This document shows, piece by piece, positions 8,059-16,707 of a stretch of 64,000 nt of DNA; position 1 is the stretch's first letter, and each line of letters begins with the position of its first letter. Origin of the DNA: Candidatus Scatomonas pullistercoris (GTDB lineage Bacteria; Bacillota; Clostridia; Lachnospirales; Lachnospiraceae); contig DVOO01000003.1 in the NCBI GenBank assembly GCA_018713515.1, positions 119,929 through 183,928 of the forward strand. Reading direction: 5' to 3'. A program made the position numbers and the translations under genes. The notes under the pieces are model-generated. The model was not told the DNA's origin and ran no database searches. It was given only the letters and a program-made list of their open reading frames with translations.

Positions 8059-8105
8059 TGCCGGGTTCCGGACGCTTATCATGCGCTCCGGAATCCGGCA
8101 TTTTC
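8059..8105. terminator. Terminator between azlD and ridA
   Basis: TGCCGGGTTCCGGACGC pairs with GCGCTCCGGAATCCGGCA around TTATCAT and is followed by TTTTCTCTT. It lies between convergent genes and is T-rich on the plus-strand exit. Confidence 0.85.
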
Positions 8106-8107
8106 TC

Positions 8108-8485
8108 TTACACCTCAGCCATACATTCAATTTCCACCCGGGCCCCTTTGGGCAGCTCCCGCACAGCCACGCAGGATCGTGCAGGATAGATCCCCTCAAA
8201 AAAAGCCCCGTACACTTCATTGACCTTTCCGAAATCTCCCATATCCGTCAGGAAAATTGTGGTTTTCACCACCCTGGATTTATCCGTTCCGGCTTCCTTC
8301 ATAATCGTCTCCAGATTTTTCAGAGAATTGGCCGCCTGGTCCTCCACAGCCTCCGGAATGCTGCCGTCCGCCATATCGAAGCCAAGCTGACCGGAAATAA
8401 ATAAAAACCCGCCGCTTTTTACCGCCTGCACGTAAGGCCCGATGGCTGCAGGCGCTTTCTCTGTGCTGATTATTTCTTTTGCCAT
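8108..8485 (-). CDS. ridA: RidA family reactive enamine/imine deaminase
   Basis: Small trimeric cytosolic enzyme that hydrolyses reactive 2-aminoacrylate and related enamines released by PLP enzymes such as threonine dehydratase. The 125 residues start MAKEIISTEKAPAAIGPYVQ and contain the conserved stretches SGQLGFD, NSLKNLETIMKEAG, KTTIFLTDMGDF and SCVAVRELPKGARVEIE, with the catalytic arginine in PARSCVAV. AGGAGG precedes the ATG. It is a single-gene unit, convergent with azlCD. Confidence 0.93.
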   Translation of the reverse strand: MAKEIISTEKAPAAIGPYVQAVKSGGFLFISGQLGFDMADGSIPEAVEDQAANSLKNLETIMKEAGTDKSRVVKTTIFLTDMGDFGKVNEVYGAFFEGIYPARSCVAVRELPKGARVEIECMAEV

Positions 8486-8678
8486 TTTATGAAATCCTCC
8501 TGTCTGTATTTACGTTTCTCCGCCGTTCCATTATACCTCCGGCCGGCTGCATTTTGCAATAGGCCCTGATTTTAACAGTTATTGATTGTTTTATATCTCT
8601 TTTGTCGCATATTTATTGACTTTTCGCCGAATTATCCGCATAATAATAGTATCAAATAAGAGAAAGAAGTGATTGCCG

Positions 8679-9173
8679 ATGGACATAACAATTTCGGAGG
8701 ATATCGACGCAGAGTTTCTGGAATGCGTGGATGAGATTCTGAGAAACCGGGAATTTCAAAAGCTGGTTTTCTACCGGCAGCATTACAATACTACCCGGTT
8801 GCTCCACAGCCTGAATGTCTCGTACATTTCCTGGCGCCTGGCGAAAAAATTCCGCCTGGACGCCAGATGCGCCGCCCGGGCAGGGCTGCTGCATGATTTT
8901 TTCCTTTATGATTTTAAGGATCCCAAGCCCACCAGGGAGCCCCAGGCCTTCTATCATCCCAAGGTCGCCGCTTACAACAGCACGGCCCATTTCCAGATCA
9001 GTGAGAAGGAACGCGCAGCAATCCTCTCCCATATGTTTCCTCTGGGTCCTGTCCCCAATTCCAGGGAAGCCTGGGTAATCTCCTGCGCCGATAAGTTCTG
9101 CGCGGCTCTGGAACTGTTTCAGATGCCGGTGGCGCTTTCCAGGCCCGGGCGGGTAAACATCAAAGCTGCCTGA
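8679..9173 (+). CDS. HD domain phosphohydrolase
   Basis: A 164-residue cytosolic protein of the HD superfamily, metal-dependent phosphohydrolases. The motif appears as SLNVSYISWRLAKKF, then AGLLHDFFLYDF with the HD pair, and a further histidine in AAILSHMFPLGP. The substrate is unknown; the size fits small stand-alone HD proteins of Clostridia. ATG at 8679 was preferred over TTG at 8673 because AGAAAGAAG then lies at normal distance. A strong terminator follows. Confidence 0.82.
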   Translation: MDITISEDIDAEFLECVDEILRNREFQKLVFYRQHYNTTRLLHSLNVSYISWRLAKKFRLDARCAARAGLLHDFFLYDFKDPKPTREPQAFYHPKVAAYNSTAHFQISEKERAAILSHMFPLGPVPNSREAWVISCADKFCAALELFQMPVALSRPGRVNIKAA

Positions 9174-9202
9174 TCAGCAGTTTTTTCCCGGAAAGAAAAG
9201 AA

Positions 9203-9248
9203 CGCCCCGCAGAGGTTCTGCTTTCGCAGACCCGGCGGGGCGCTTTTT
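9203..9248. terminator. Bidirectional terminator after the HD gene and the ABC exporter
   Basis: CGCCCCGC and GCGGGGCG enclose a second paired segment (GGTTCTGC with GCAGACCC), giving a long GC-rich hairpin followed by CTTTTT. It serves convergent genes. Confidence 0.85.
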
Positions 9249-9266
9249 CCTGTTCTTAAAAACACA

Positions 9267-11153
9267 TCAGGACAGTTCCAGTTTTCCTGTATACAGCTGG
9301 TAATACGTACCGTGCTGTTTAATCAGATCTTCGTGGGTTCCGCGCTCGATAATCCTTCCGTGATCCAGAACGATGATCGCGTCACTGTTGCGGATGGTGG
9401 AAAGCCTGTGGGCGATCACGAATACTGTTCTGCCCTTCATCAGGTTATCCATGCCTTTCTGCACGATGGCCTCCGTACGGGTATCAATGCTGGAGGTTGC
9501 CTCATCCAGAATCAGCACCGGCGGGTCCGCGATGGCAGCCCGGGCAATGGCCAGAAGCTGTCTCTGTCCCTGGGAGAGCTGCTCGCCGTCTCCGGTAAGC
9601 AGAGTATCATACCCCTGGGGCAGTCTCTGAATAAACTGATCCGCATAAGCCAGTTTTGCAGCCGCGTATACCTGCTCATCCGTGGCATCCAGTTTTCCAT
9701 ACCGGATGTTCTCCTTAACTGTGCCGGTAAACAGATGCGTATCCTGAAGCACAATACCCAGAGAACGCCTCAGATCCGCCTTTTTGATCTTGTTGATATT
9801 AATATCATCGTAACGGATCTTTCCATCCTGCACATCGTAGAAACGGTTGATCAGGTTTGTGATCGTCGTCTTGCCGGCACCGGTGGAGCCTACGAAAGCC
9901 AGCTTCTGTCCCGGCTTCGCGTACAGAGTCAGATCGTGCAGAACCATCTTATCCGGCGTATATCCAAAGGACATGTCATAGAAACGGACATCACCCTGCA
10001 GCTCCGTATAGGTAACTGTTCCGTCGGCCTGATGCGGATGCTTCCAGGCCCAAAGGCCCGTGCGCTCCGGACATTCGGTAATATTTCCGTTCTCATCCTT
10101 TTTCGCGTTGACCAGCTTCACATACCCGTCATCAACTTCCGGCTCCTCATCCATCATATTGAAGATACGCTCGGCACCGGCCAGGGCCATAATGATGGAG
10201 TTAAACTGCTGCGCCACCTGCATAAAGGGCTGGGTAAAGCTCTTGGTAAACTGAAGATAGGCTACGATGGTACCGATGGTAAGGCCGCCGACGTTGTTCA
10301 GCATCAGAATTCCTCCCAGCACAGCCGTCAGCACAAACTGCAGATTGCCCAGGTTGCCGATGATGGGGCCCATCACACTGGCATAGGTATGCGCCGTAGC
10401 GGAGCTCTCATACAGTTTTTCATTGAGCTGATCAAATTCTATCTCTGACTGCACCTCGTGGTTAAATACCTTAACTACCTTCTGTCCATTCATTCTCTCC
10501 TCAGAAAACCCGGTGATCGCTGCCAGATCCATCTGCTGGCGGACGAAATATTTTCCGCTGCCTCCGCCCAGCTTCTTGGCTACCAGGTAGAGAATAAAGA
10601 TCATGATCACGGCCAAAATGGTAAGGAGCGGGCTTAAAACCAGCATGGAAATAAAAGTTACAATAATCGAGAATGCTGACATCAGCACCTGCGGAATTGA
10701 CTGGTTGATCATCTGCCTTAAGGTATCCGTATCATTCGTATAAAGGCTCATGATGGATCCGTTCGTATTCTGGTCAAAATAGCGGATGGGCAGGGTCTGC
10801 ATATGTTCAAACATCTCATCCCTGACTCTCTTCAGGACGCCCTGTCCGATCCGGACCATCAGGCGGCTGTAGATAAAGGATGAAATAACGCCGACGAGGA
10901 AAATTGCCCCCAGAACAATCAGCGCCCTGTAAAAGCCCGCGAACTGCGGATCCGCCTGATCCGCCAACGGAAGAATATAATCATCCAGCATGATCTGCAT
11001 GGAGAAGGACACGGCAATATTGGCAACGGCGCAGAGCAGAATACACACAAACACCACAACAAATTCTGCCTTGTACGTTCCCGTTACGTATTTCAGAAGC
11101 CGGCCAGCTGTCTTCAATGTATTTTTAGTAACTCTTGACTGCTTCTTTTCCAT
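9267..11153 (-). CDS. ABC exporter half-transporter, permease-ATPase (second subunit)
   Basis: A 628-residue half-transporter: six membrane spans in residues 30-330 followed by an ATPase with Walker A FVGSTGAGKTT, signature LSQGQRQLLAIARA, Walker B VLILDEATSSID and H-loop VIAHRLSTI. A stretch near residues 340-385 between the membrane and ATPase domains is longer than usual (ERTGLWAWKHPHQADG). The start overlaps the stop of the upstream partner by one base, so the two should form a heterodimer. Members of this type export drugs or peptides; the substrate is unknown. The upstream marR gene suggests induction by a toxic compound. Confidence 0.92.
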   Translation of the reverse strand: MEKKQSRVTKNTLKTAGRLLKYVTGTYKAEFVVVFVCILLCAVANIAVSFSMQIMLDDYILPLADQADPQFAGFYRALIVLGAIFLVGVISSFIYSRLMVRIGQGVLKRVRDEMFEHMQTLPIRYFDQNTNGSIMSLYTNDTDTLRQMINQSIPQVLMSAFSIIVTFISMLVLSPLLTILAVIMIFILYLVAKKLGGGSGKYFVRQQMDLAAITGFSEERMNGQKVVKVFNHEVQSEIEFDQLNEKLYESSATAHTYASVMGPIIGNLGNLQFVLTAVLGGILMLNNVGGLTIGTIVAYLQFTKSFTQPFMQVAQQFNSIIMALAGAERIFNMMDEEPEVDDGYVKLVNAKKDENGNITECPERTGLWAWKHPHQADGTVTYTELQGDVRFYDMSFGYTPDKMVLHDLTLYAKPGQKLAFVGSTGAGKTTITNLINRFYDVQDGKIRYDDININKIKKADLRRSLGIVLQDTHLFTGTVKENIRYGKLDATDEQVYAAAKLAYADQFIQRLPQGYDTLLTGDGEQLSQGQRQLLAIARAAIADPPVLILDEATSSIDTRTEAIVQKGMDNLMKGRTVFVIAHRLSTIRNSDAIIVLDHGRIIERGTHEDLIKQHGTYYQLYTGKLELS

Positions 11154-12880
11154 TACTCTTCCCTCCCTTTCACCTGGGATTCATAAACCTCACGGTAAAT
11201 CTGGTTGGTCTTGAGAAGCTCTTCCGAAGTGCCCACGCCGTTGATCTCGCCGTTGTCGATGACAATAATCTGATCGGCATCCTCAATGGAAGAAACTCTC
11301 TGGGAAATAATAATCTTTGTGGTATCCGGAATCTCCTCGCGGAATGCCTTCCGGATCAGAGCGTCTGTCTTCGTATCCACAGCGCTGGTAGAATCGTCAA
11401 GGATCAAAATCTTGGGTTTCTTCAGCAGCGCCCTGGCAATACACAGTCGCTGTCTCTGACCGCCGGATACGTTGTTTCCTCCCTGAACGATCATCGTATT
11501 ATATCCGTCCGGGAATTCCTTGACAAATCCATCGGCCTGCGCCAGCCTGCAGACTCTCTCCACTTCTTCATCGCTGGCGTTCTCATCGCCCCAGCGCACA
11601 TTGTCGTATATGCTTCCGGTAAAAAGCACATTCTTCTGCAGAACCACGGATACCTGATCTCTCAGGGCTTCCATGTCATAGTCCCGCACATCGATTCCGC
11701 CCACCTTTACCGCTCCGGACGTTACATCGTACAGTCTCGGGATCAGCTGGACCAGAGAGCTCTTGGAGCTTCCCGTTCCGCCGAAGATTCCGATCATCTG
11801 TCCGGATTTAATATGAAGATTTACATTCTTCAGTGCCGGTTTGATGCGCTTTCCGTCATAGCTGAAGTCCACGTTTTCAAAATCAATATCTCCGTTGGGA
11901 ACCTCTTTGATTCCGTCTTCCTTATTCTGAAGATCCGGAACCTCTTTCATCACTTCCACAATACGGTCAGTGGAGGCGCCCGCGATCATATTCAGAACGA
12001 ACACAAAGGATACGATCATCAGAGAAGACAGAATCTGCAGCGCGTACACCAGCACGCTGGTCAGCTCTCCGGCCTCCATAGTGCCGAAGACGATATCACG
12101 TCCGCCCATCAGAACAATGAGGATGATTACGGAATACATAACCAGCATCATTACCGGATTGTTGAAAGCTACAATTTTCTCTGCCTTGGTAAAGAGTCTG
12201 AATACGATGCCGGAAATTCCGTGGAACTTCTCAATCTCATGGTCCTCTCTCACGTAGGCTTTTACGACTCTCGCCGCGTTTACGTTCTCCTGCACGGTAT
12301 TGTTCAGCACGTCATACTCGTCAAAAACCTGGTCAAAATACTTGTGAGCGGTCTTTGCGATAAAAATCAGCGCGAATCCCAGAATCGGAACCGCCACCAG
12401 GAAAATCAGAGCAACCTTTACATTGATGGTCATGGTCATGATCCAGGAGAGAATAATCATGATCGGAGCTCTGGCCAGCATACGGATGGTCATCATATAA
12501 GCCATCTGCACGTTGGTGATATCCGTGGTCAGCCTGGTTACCAGGCCGGATGTGGAAAAATGGTCAATATTCTTAAAAGAAAAGTTCTGTACTTTATAAA
12601 AAATATCGTGGCGCAGATTCTTCGCATAACCTGCTCCCGCCTGCGCCGCAAATTTTCCGGCCATCGCGCCGAAAAACAAAGCAAGCATGGCTACAATCGC
12701 CATCAGGATACCCATTCTGATCACATAGCCGAGATCCTGTCCCTGAATTCCGATATCAATGATATAAGACATCTGGAAGGGAATAATTACTTCCATCAGA
12801 ACCTCAAGAATGACGAACAGAGGTGCCAGTATTGTTTGCTTTTTATATTCACGTATTGATTTAAACAGCAGCCTATTCAT
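11153..12880 (-). CDS. ABC exporter half-transporter, permease-ATPase (first subunit)
   Basis: A 575-residue half-transporter with a six-span domain and an ATPase carrying Walker A FGGTGSSKSSL, signature VSGGQRQRLCIARA, Walker B ILILDDSTSAVDT and SQRVSSI in place of the usual H-loop AHRLST. Walker B ends in Asp instead of Glu and the H-loop histidine is replaced by Gln, so this subunit likely contributes the degenerate ATP site of a heterodimeric exporter. AGAGAGGGAG precedes the ATG. It follows marR by 60 bases and is translationally coupled to the second subunit. Confidence 0.92.
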   Translation of the reverse strand: MNRLLFKSIREYKKQTILAPLFVILEVLMEVIIPFQMSYIIDIGIQGQDLGYVIRMGILMAIVAMLALFFGAMAGKFAAQAGAGYAKNLRHDIFYKVQNFSFKNIDHFSTSGLVTRLTTDITNVQMAYMMTIRMLARAPIMIILSWIMTMTINVKVALIFLVAVPILGFALIFIAKTAHKYFDQVFDEYDVLNNTVQENVNAARVVKAYVREDHEIEKFHGISGIVFRLFTKAEKIVAFNNPVMMLVMYSVIILIVLMGGRDIVFGTMEAGELTSVLVYALQILSSLMIVSFVFVLNMIAGASTDRIVEVMKEVPDLQNKEDGIKEVPNGDIDFENVDFSYDGKRIKPALKNVNLHIKSGQMIGIFGGTGSSKSSLVQLIPRLYDVTSGAVKVGGIDVRDYDMEALRDQVSVVLQKNVLFTGSIYDNVRWGDENASDEEVERVCRLAQADGFVKEFPDGYNTMIVQGGNNVSGGQRQRLCIARALLKKPKILILDDSTSAVDTKTDALIRKAFREEIPDTTKIIISQRVSSIEDADQIIVIDNGEINGVGTSEELLKTNQIYREVYESQVKGREE

Positions 12881-12939
12881 ACAATTCTCCCTCTCTATGT
12901 TTTTTTACTGCATTTCCTGCGCATGAAATTTTTGCAATT

Positions 12940-13374
12940 CTATTCTTCCGCAGTGACGTTCTCATACATTCGCCGCAGATAATCCCGGAGAGTCTTCTGC
13001 TCCTCCTCGCTGAAGCCCCGGACCAGCCGTCTCTCCATGGCCTTGCCGCCCCGTATGACTTCCTGCACAAAGCTCTCCTCCTGACCGGTCAGCGTGACGA
13101 TCTTCATGCGCTTATCCCTCTCGCTGACCGAAATTTTGATGAAACCCTTACTTTCCATGAGACGCAGAATACTGACAACCGTAGAATGAGCGATCCGCAT
13201 GTGATCCTGAATATCTTTCTGGCTCGTCTCCTGCCTGCCCTCTCTTCCCTTCAGGAAATGCAGGATCTTCATCTGCTGCATGGTCAGGTTATAGCCTCTG
13301 CAGTCACGGTTCACTCGCTGTCCCATAGTTTCGCTGAGGATTTTAATCAGCGATCCTATGCTCTGCCTCTCCAT
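12940..13374 (-). CDS. MarR family transcriptional regulator
   Basis: A 144-residue winged-helix repressor. The DNA-binding region spans roughly 25-105, with the recognition segment SQKDIQDHMRIAHSTVVSIL and the wing FIKISVSERDKRMKIVTLT. MarR proteins release DNA when they bind small toxic or phenolic ligands. AAGGAGG precedes the ATG. It leads the two exporter genes, and its promoter region holds two operator-like repeats, so it probably represses its own operon. Confidence 0.92.
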   Translation of the reverse strand: MERQSIGSLIKILSETMGQRVNRDCRGYNLTMQQMKILHFLKGREGRQETSQKDIQDHMRIAHSTVVSILRLMESKGFIKISVSERDKRMKIVTLTGQEESFVQEVIRGGKAMERRLVRGFSEEEQKTLRDYLRRMYENVTAEE

Positions 13375-13395
13375 TGTTTCACCTCCTTGCCCAAT

Positions 13396-13430
13396 TGTCG
13401 CATCCTACACTTTTTCTGTCGTATCCTACA
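13396..13430 (-). promoter_or_regulatory. Two MarR operator-like direct repeats
   Basis: On the minus strand TGTAGGATACGACA (13417-13430) and TGTAGGATGCGACA (13396-13409) differ at one base, and each is partly palindromic (TGT...ACA). Their period is 21 bp, two helical turns, and they cover the expected transcription start and early leader of the marR operon. Confidence 0.65.
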
Positions 13431-13431
13431 T

Positions 13432-13460
13432 ATTATATTAAGTATTTTTTTTAATGTCAA
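13432..13460 (-). promoter_or_regulatory. Consensus sigma-A promoter of the marR-ABC operon
   Basis: Read on the minus strand: perfect TTGACA, a 17-base spacer and perfect TATAAT, directly abutting the operator repeats. Such a strong promoter makes sense if it is normally repressed. Confidence 0.9.
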
Positions 13461-13549
13461 TAGCATTGAAATCAATCTTTTTCATTTTGTGAATTTTGAT
13501 TTTTTACCTAAAAAATTTATGAAATTTTCTTAAATTATGCATAAAAGCA

Positions 13550-13570
13550 GGAGAACCATTCCGGTTCTCC
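13550..13570 (-). terminator. Hairpin after the Gx-type gene
   Basis: GGAGAACC-ATTCC-GGTTCTCC forms a perfect stem about 55 bases past the stop of the Gx-type gene and is followed on the minus strand by TGCTTTTATG. Confidence 0.65.
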
Positions 13571-13623
13571 CACAGAAAATATTATGTATATTACAGCGGC
13601 GTATTTTCCTGCATACTGGATAA

Positions 13624-14130
13624 TTAAGCGTCCCTCTTTTTCCTCTTTCTGCTTTCCCGAAGAAGAATCAGCTGGGCGCAGCCTCCGGTAAAGGCGCCGG
13701 CGATACAGCCCGCCACCAGCAGGAAGGGCAGATAGGCCAGCATTCCGGCGCCAAGCACCAGACAGGCCACAGCAATCTGTCCGATATTGTGCAGCACCGC
13801 CCCGAAGACGCTGCAGAGCCAGATCTGGCTCTCCGGGATTACCCTCTTCAAGAACAGCATGCCCGCCAGACAGAGAAGGGCTCCCGCCATGCTGTACAGA
13901 AGGGTCATCAGGCTGCCGCCGAAAAAGGCTCCCAGAATCACCCTGCACACCACGATCATTGCCGTCTCGGAAGCCTTATAATGATAGACCGCAAATACCG
14001 TTATGATATTGGCCAGTCCCAGCTTCACCCCCGGCACCGGCACCAGATTCGGGAGCCGGATCTCAATGATAAAGAGTATCAGCGCCAGTGCCGTCAGGAG
14101 GCCCAGCTCCGTCAGCCTTTTTGTTTTCAA
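13624..14130 (-). CDS. Gx/heptaprenyl diphosphate synthase component I-like membrane protein
   Basis: A 168-residue integral membrane protein of the Hpre_diP_synt_I (Gx transporter) family. About five hydrophobic spans are seen, with the signature LPNLVPVPGVKLGLANIITV near residues 25-45 and ILGAFFGGSLMTLLYSMAGA in the middle. The start is TTG at 14130 with GGAGGT six bases before it. It follows the NusG-domain-II gene by 18 bases; the two families occur together in many Firmicutes, including loci for flavin-based extracellular electron transfer. No polyprenyl synthase, ApbE or NDH-2 gene is present in this window, so its role is open. Confidence 0.8.
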   Translation of the reverse strand: MKTKRLTELGLLTALALILFIIEIRLPNLVPVPGVKLGLANIITVFAVYHYKASETAMIVVCRVILGAFFGGSLMTLLYSMAGALLCLAGMLFLKRVIPESQIWLCSVFGAVLHNIGQIAVACLVLGAGMLAYLPFLLVAGCIAGAFTGGCAQLILLRESRKRKKRDA

Positions 14131-14148
14131 GTCTCCACCTCCCGCCGT

Positions 14149-14514
14149 TTATCCCACAACACTGTCCACCCCGCCGTCCTGCTCCGCGAAACGGATGATC
14201 AGGTGGTTGGGGAGGCAGACGATGGGCATGCCGGACTCCAGCCATCCCATCTCCACACAGGTCTGATCCGGACATTCGGCTTCCTTCATATGAATCCGGT
14301 GATCCCGGATCTCCACCGTGTTGCTGCTTCCCCCGTATTCAATCACCAGGATCTGATCTTCTGCCAGGTCCAGATCTATGCTGTACAGGATCTCTCCGTC
14401 CCGGAGGATTTCCACCTGCCGGCTCCGGGGCTGCCGCAGGATCATTACGCTTCCCAGGATTCCTGCGGCCAGAATGGCAAAAAAGAGGAACAGAGGCCAT
14501 TTTTTCTTTTTCAT
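14149..14514 (-). CDS. NusG domain II-containing membrane-anchored protein
   Basis: A 121-residue protein with an N-terminal membrane anchor (LFLFFAILAAGILGSVMIL) and an extracytoplasmic domain of the NusG_II family, including EYGGSSNTVEIRDHRIHM and the paired cysteines of ECPDQTCVEMGWLE followed by PIVCLPNHLIIRF. It is unrelated in function to the elongation factor NusG. The start lies eight bases past the stop of the beta-xylosidase gene and 18 bases ahead of the Gx-type gene, so the three are probably one transcript. Confidence 0.82.
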   Translation of the reverse strand: MKKKKWPLFLFFAILAAGILGSVMILRQPRSRQVEILRDGEILYSIDLDLAEDQILVIEYGGSSNTVEIRDHRIHMKEAECPDQTCVEMGWLESGMPIVCLPNHLIIRFAEQDGGVDSVVG

Positions 14515-14521
14515 TCTTTAG

Positions 14522-16528
14522 TCACCATACCTGCAGGGATGCCGCCCCGGAAGCAAAGGGTCCGGGGATTGTCTTCAGGCCCCGGTGGTCTCCCGCGTAA
14601 TCGGTGTCCAGGGTAATTTCCGTGCCGTCCGGGTTTTCAAACCGCTGTTCCGGCTCAAAGGCCTTTCCCAGCACCTGGCTGGTGATGATTCCGTCCCGGA
14701 ATTCCTTCAGATACTCGTATACATTCGTTTTCAGATAGAATGCTCCATTTTCTTCCTCCAGCTCCGCGAATGCCTCCTCACTCTCCTCTGCCCGGTAAAA
14801 AGATTTTTCCTTTCTGCAGGGCTTTGCACCGTTAAAATAGGCATTTCCATTCACCCACACGGGGAGATGGGTATAATGATACTCCTGCAGCTTCATCATA
14901 TCCGCGGGCCTGTCCAGTTCAAACTGGGCGATCCACTCCTCATAGGTGGGGTATTCATCAAAAACATCCGTGCCGGCCACCTGGTTATCCGCCATCATAA
15001 AGCCCATGTCTTCCTTGATCTCCGTCTCTTTCACCGGCCAATTCTGAATGAAAATATTATTGTAGATCCTGTCGTCTCCGTGCAGGATCGTCATGAAGCC
15101 GGCCACCTCTGTCCGGTGGGGGATGTGGTAGGGCGTGTAGCGGGGCTGGTTGACACCGTTGACCACCATATCCGTTCCTCCGCCGATGGCCGTAAAGGCT
15201 CCCAGCATCAGGTTATGGACAACGGCCACTCCCTCCGCCGCGATGCGGACAGATGCCCTGGAAAGCATGATATTATTGTCGATCAGCGTGGGCCCGTGGC
15301 TCACCTCCACGAACACATCCTGGCTCGACATGGCTCCCTCGGCCATGGGGATATCCTCCGCCGGGGCGTGGTTATCATGGAACAGGTTCTGGCTGATCCG
15401 GGTTCCCTGGGCCTGCCAGTCACACCAGATTCCCATGGTGGAATGGTGAATATGGTTTCTGCGCATGGTGACATCAATGGCCGCGTGCAGCTTGATCCCG
15501 GCAATCTCCGCTCCCCCCAGCTGCTGCATATTATTGATGTGATGGATATGGTTGTCTTCAATCAGGCTGAACACGCATCCCATCCTTCCCACGATCCCCG
15601 TCTGCTCACAGTGGTGAATATGGCAGCGCCTTACGATGTGGCTTCCGATGTTTTCCTTCAGCCACCCGTGATACTGGCCTCTGCACACCGCGTCCCTCTC
15701 CATCTGCGTAGGGCTCTTTACATGCTTTCTTGTAAAATAATGATCATTTTCGGGATCATAGTATTTGCCCAGAGAGATGCCGCAGCATTTGCTGTTGCTG
15801 ATCTCACAGTCCTCGATGATCCAGCCCTTTGACCAGTGGGGCCCGATCATGCCGTCCTGATAGGCGGCCGGCGGCGCCCAGGTGGTGGCCGCCTTATTCA
15901 CATCAAAGCCTCTCAGGGTAATATAATTCACCCCCGTTCTGGAGGGCATAAAGCAGTTGCGGCGCACATGGATCTCCACCCGCTCCCGGTTGGGATCCTT
16001 CCCCTGGAAGTTGGCATAGATCACCGTCTGATCTCCTTCCTGCTCGGTATACCACTTGTAAACGGAATACTCCCTCTCCCAGGAACAGGGATAAACTTCT
16101 CCCTTTATGCATTCCTCCAGGGTTTCCGTCTCATATAGCTGGCGGTCATTTAAATATACGGCGCCCGTATGGCGGACCACCGGGGCAAAATACCAGTCGC
16201 CGCCCACCATGGTGGTATAGGGATTGTAGCTGCCGAATATTCCGTTGTCTACCCGCAGCACCCATACATTCCCCTGATATTTCTCCCAGCCCCTGGCTTC
16301 CTCGGCGCCGGTGATCACGGCTCCCAGGGGCTGCTCACTCTCATAGGTGATCCTTGCGTTCTCTTCTCCCCCATGCACGGGATCCACAGATTCCCGGTAA
16401 ACGCCGGGGGCCACCCGCACCGTATCTCCCGGAAGCGCCGCCCTGGCCGCATCCTGGATGTGCTTGTATGGTCTTTCCTTCGTTCCGTCCCCCTCTTTCG
16501 CCGCGTGAATATTTACATGAATAATCAT
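14522..16528 (-). CDS. GH120 family beta-xylosidase (right-handed beta-helix)
   Basis: A 668-residue cytosolic parallel beta-helix protein without a signal peptide. Segments such as GPHWSKGWIIED, GSHIVRRC, EIAGIKLHAAIDV, WQAQGTRISQNLF and DVFVEVSHGP match what I know of Thermoanaerobacterium XylC, the founder of glycoside hydrolase family 120. By that comparison Asp370 in GIWCDWQAQG is the likely nucleophile and Glu408 in DVFVEVSHG the acid/base. The family removes xylose from xylo-oligosaccharides that have been imported. A short insertion (residues 388-403) separates the two catalytic strands. AAGGAGG lies eight bases before the ATG. No xylose or sugar transport genes are adjacent. Confidence 0.85.
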   Translation of the reverse strand: MIIHVNIHAAKEGDGTKERPYKHIQDAARAALPGDTVRVAPGVYRESVDPVHGGEENARITYESEQPLGAVITGAEEARGWEKYQGNVWVLRVDNGIFGSYNPYTTMVGGDWYFAPVVRHTGAVYLNDRQLYETETLEECIKGEVYPCSWEREYSVYKWYTEQEGDQTVIYANFQGKDPNRERVEIHVRRNCFMPSRTGVNYITLRGFDVNKAATTWAPPAAYQDGMIGPHWSKGWIIEDCEISNSKCCGISLGKYYDPENDHYFTRKHVKSPTQMERDAVCRGQYHGWLKENIGSHIVRRCHIHHCEQTGIVGRMGCVFSLIEDNHIHHINNMQQLGGAEIAGIKLHAAIDVTMRRNHIHHSTMGIWCDWQAQGTRISQNLFHDNHAPAEDIPMAEGAMSSQDVFVEVSHGPTLIDNNIMLSRASVRIAAEGVAVVHNLMLGAFTAIGGGTDMVVNGVNQPRYTPYHIPHRTEVAGFMTILHGDDRIYNNIFIQNWPVKETEIKEDMGFMMADNQVAGTDVFDEYPTYEEWIAQFELDRPADMMKLQEYHYTHLPVWVNGNAYFNGAKPCRKEKSFYRAEESEEAFAELEEENGAFYLKTNVYEYLKEFRDGIITSQVLGKAFEPEQRFENPDGTEITLDTDYAGDHRGLKTIPGPFASGAASLQVW

Positions 16529-16572
16529 TCACTGGCCCTCCTTTCATACATGTAAGGATAATTATTTTAATA

Positions 16573-16601
16573 ATTATAACAAACCGTGATTCTTTAAGCA
16601 A
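16573..16601 (-). promoter_or_regulatory. Promoter of the beta-xylosidase unit
   Basis: Read on the minus strand: TTGCTT, a 17-base spacer and TATAAT, about 45 bases ahead of the GH120 start. Confidence 0.65.
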
Positions 16602-16605
16602 TCAC
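16586..16605. promoter_or_regulatory. Operator-like inverted repeat over the -35 element
   Basis: GTGATT-N8-AATCAC is a perfect inverted repeat that covers the -35 hexamer of the beta-xylosidase promoter. A sugar-responsive repressor could bind here; none is encoded next to it. Confidence 0.45.
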
Positions 16606-16707
16606 TGTTGATTCTATTATAGGAGGCGGCGGCATGTATGTCTGTCATCTCCGGTCTGTTTTTCTGTCAGTCCTGTGCAGTCCATGGCCTTCTGAATCTC
16701 TGCTGCT

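Noticed and set aside
11135..12859. A 574-residue plus-strand frame opposite the first ABC exporter gene
   Set aside because: It mirrors a well-conserved transporter gene and reads as His/Arg-rich nonsense without family motifs.
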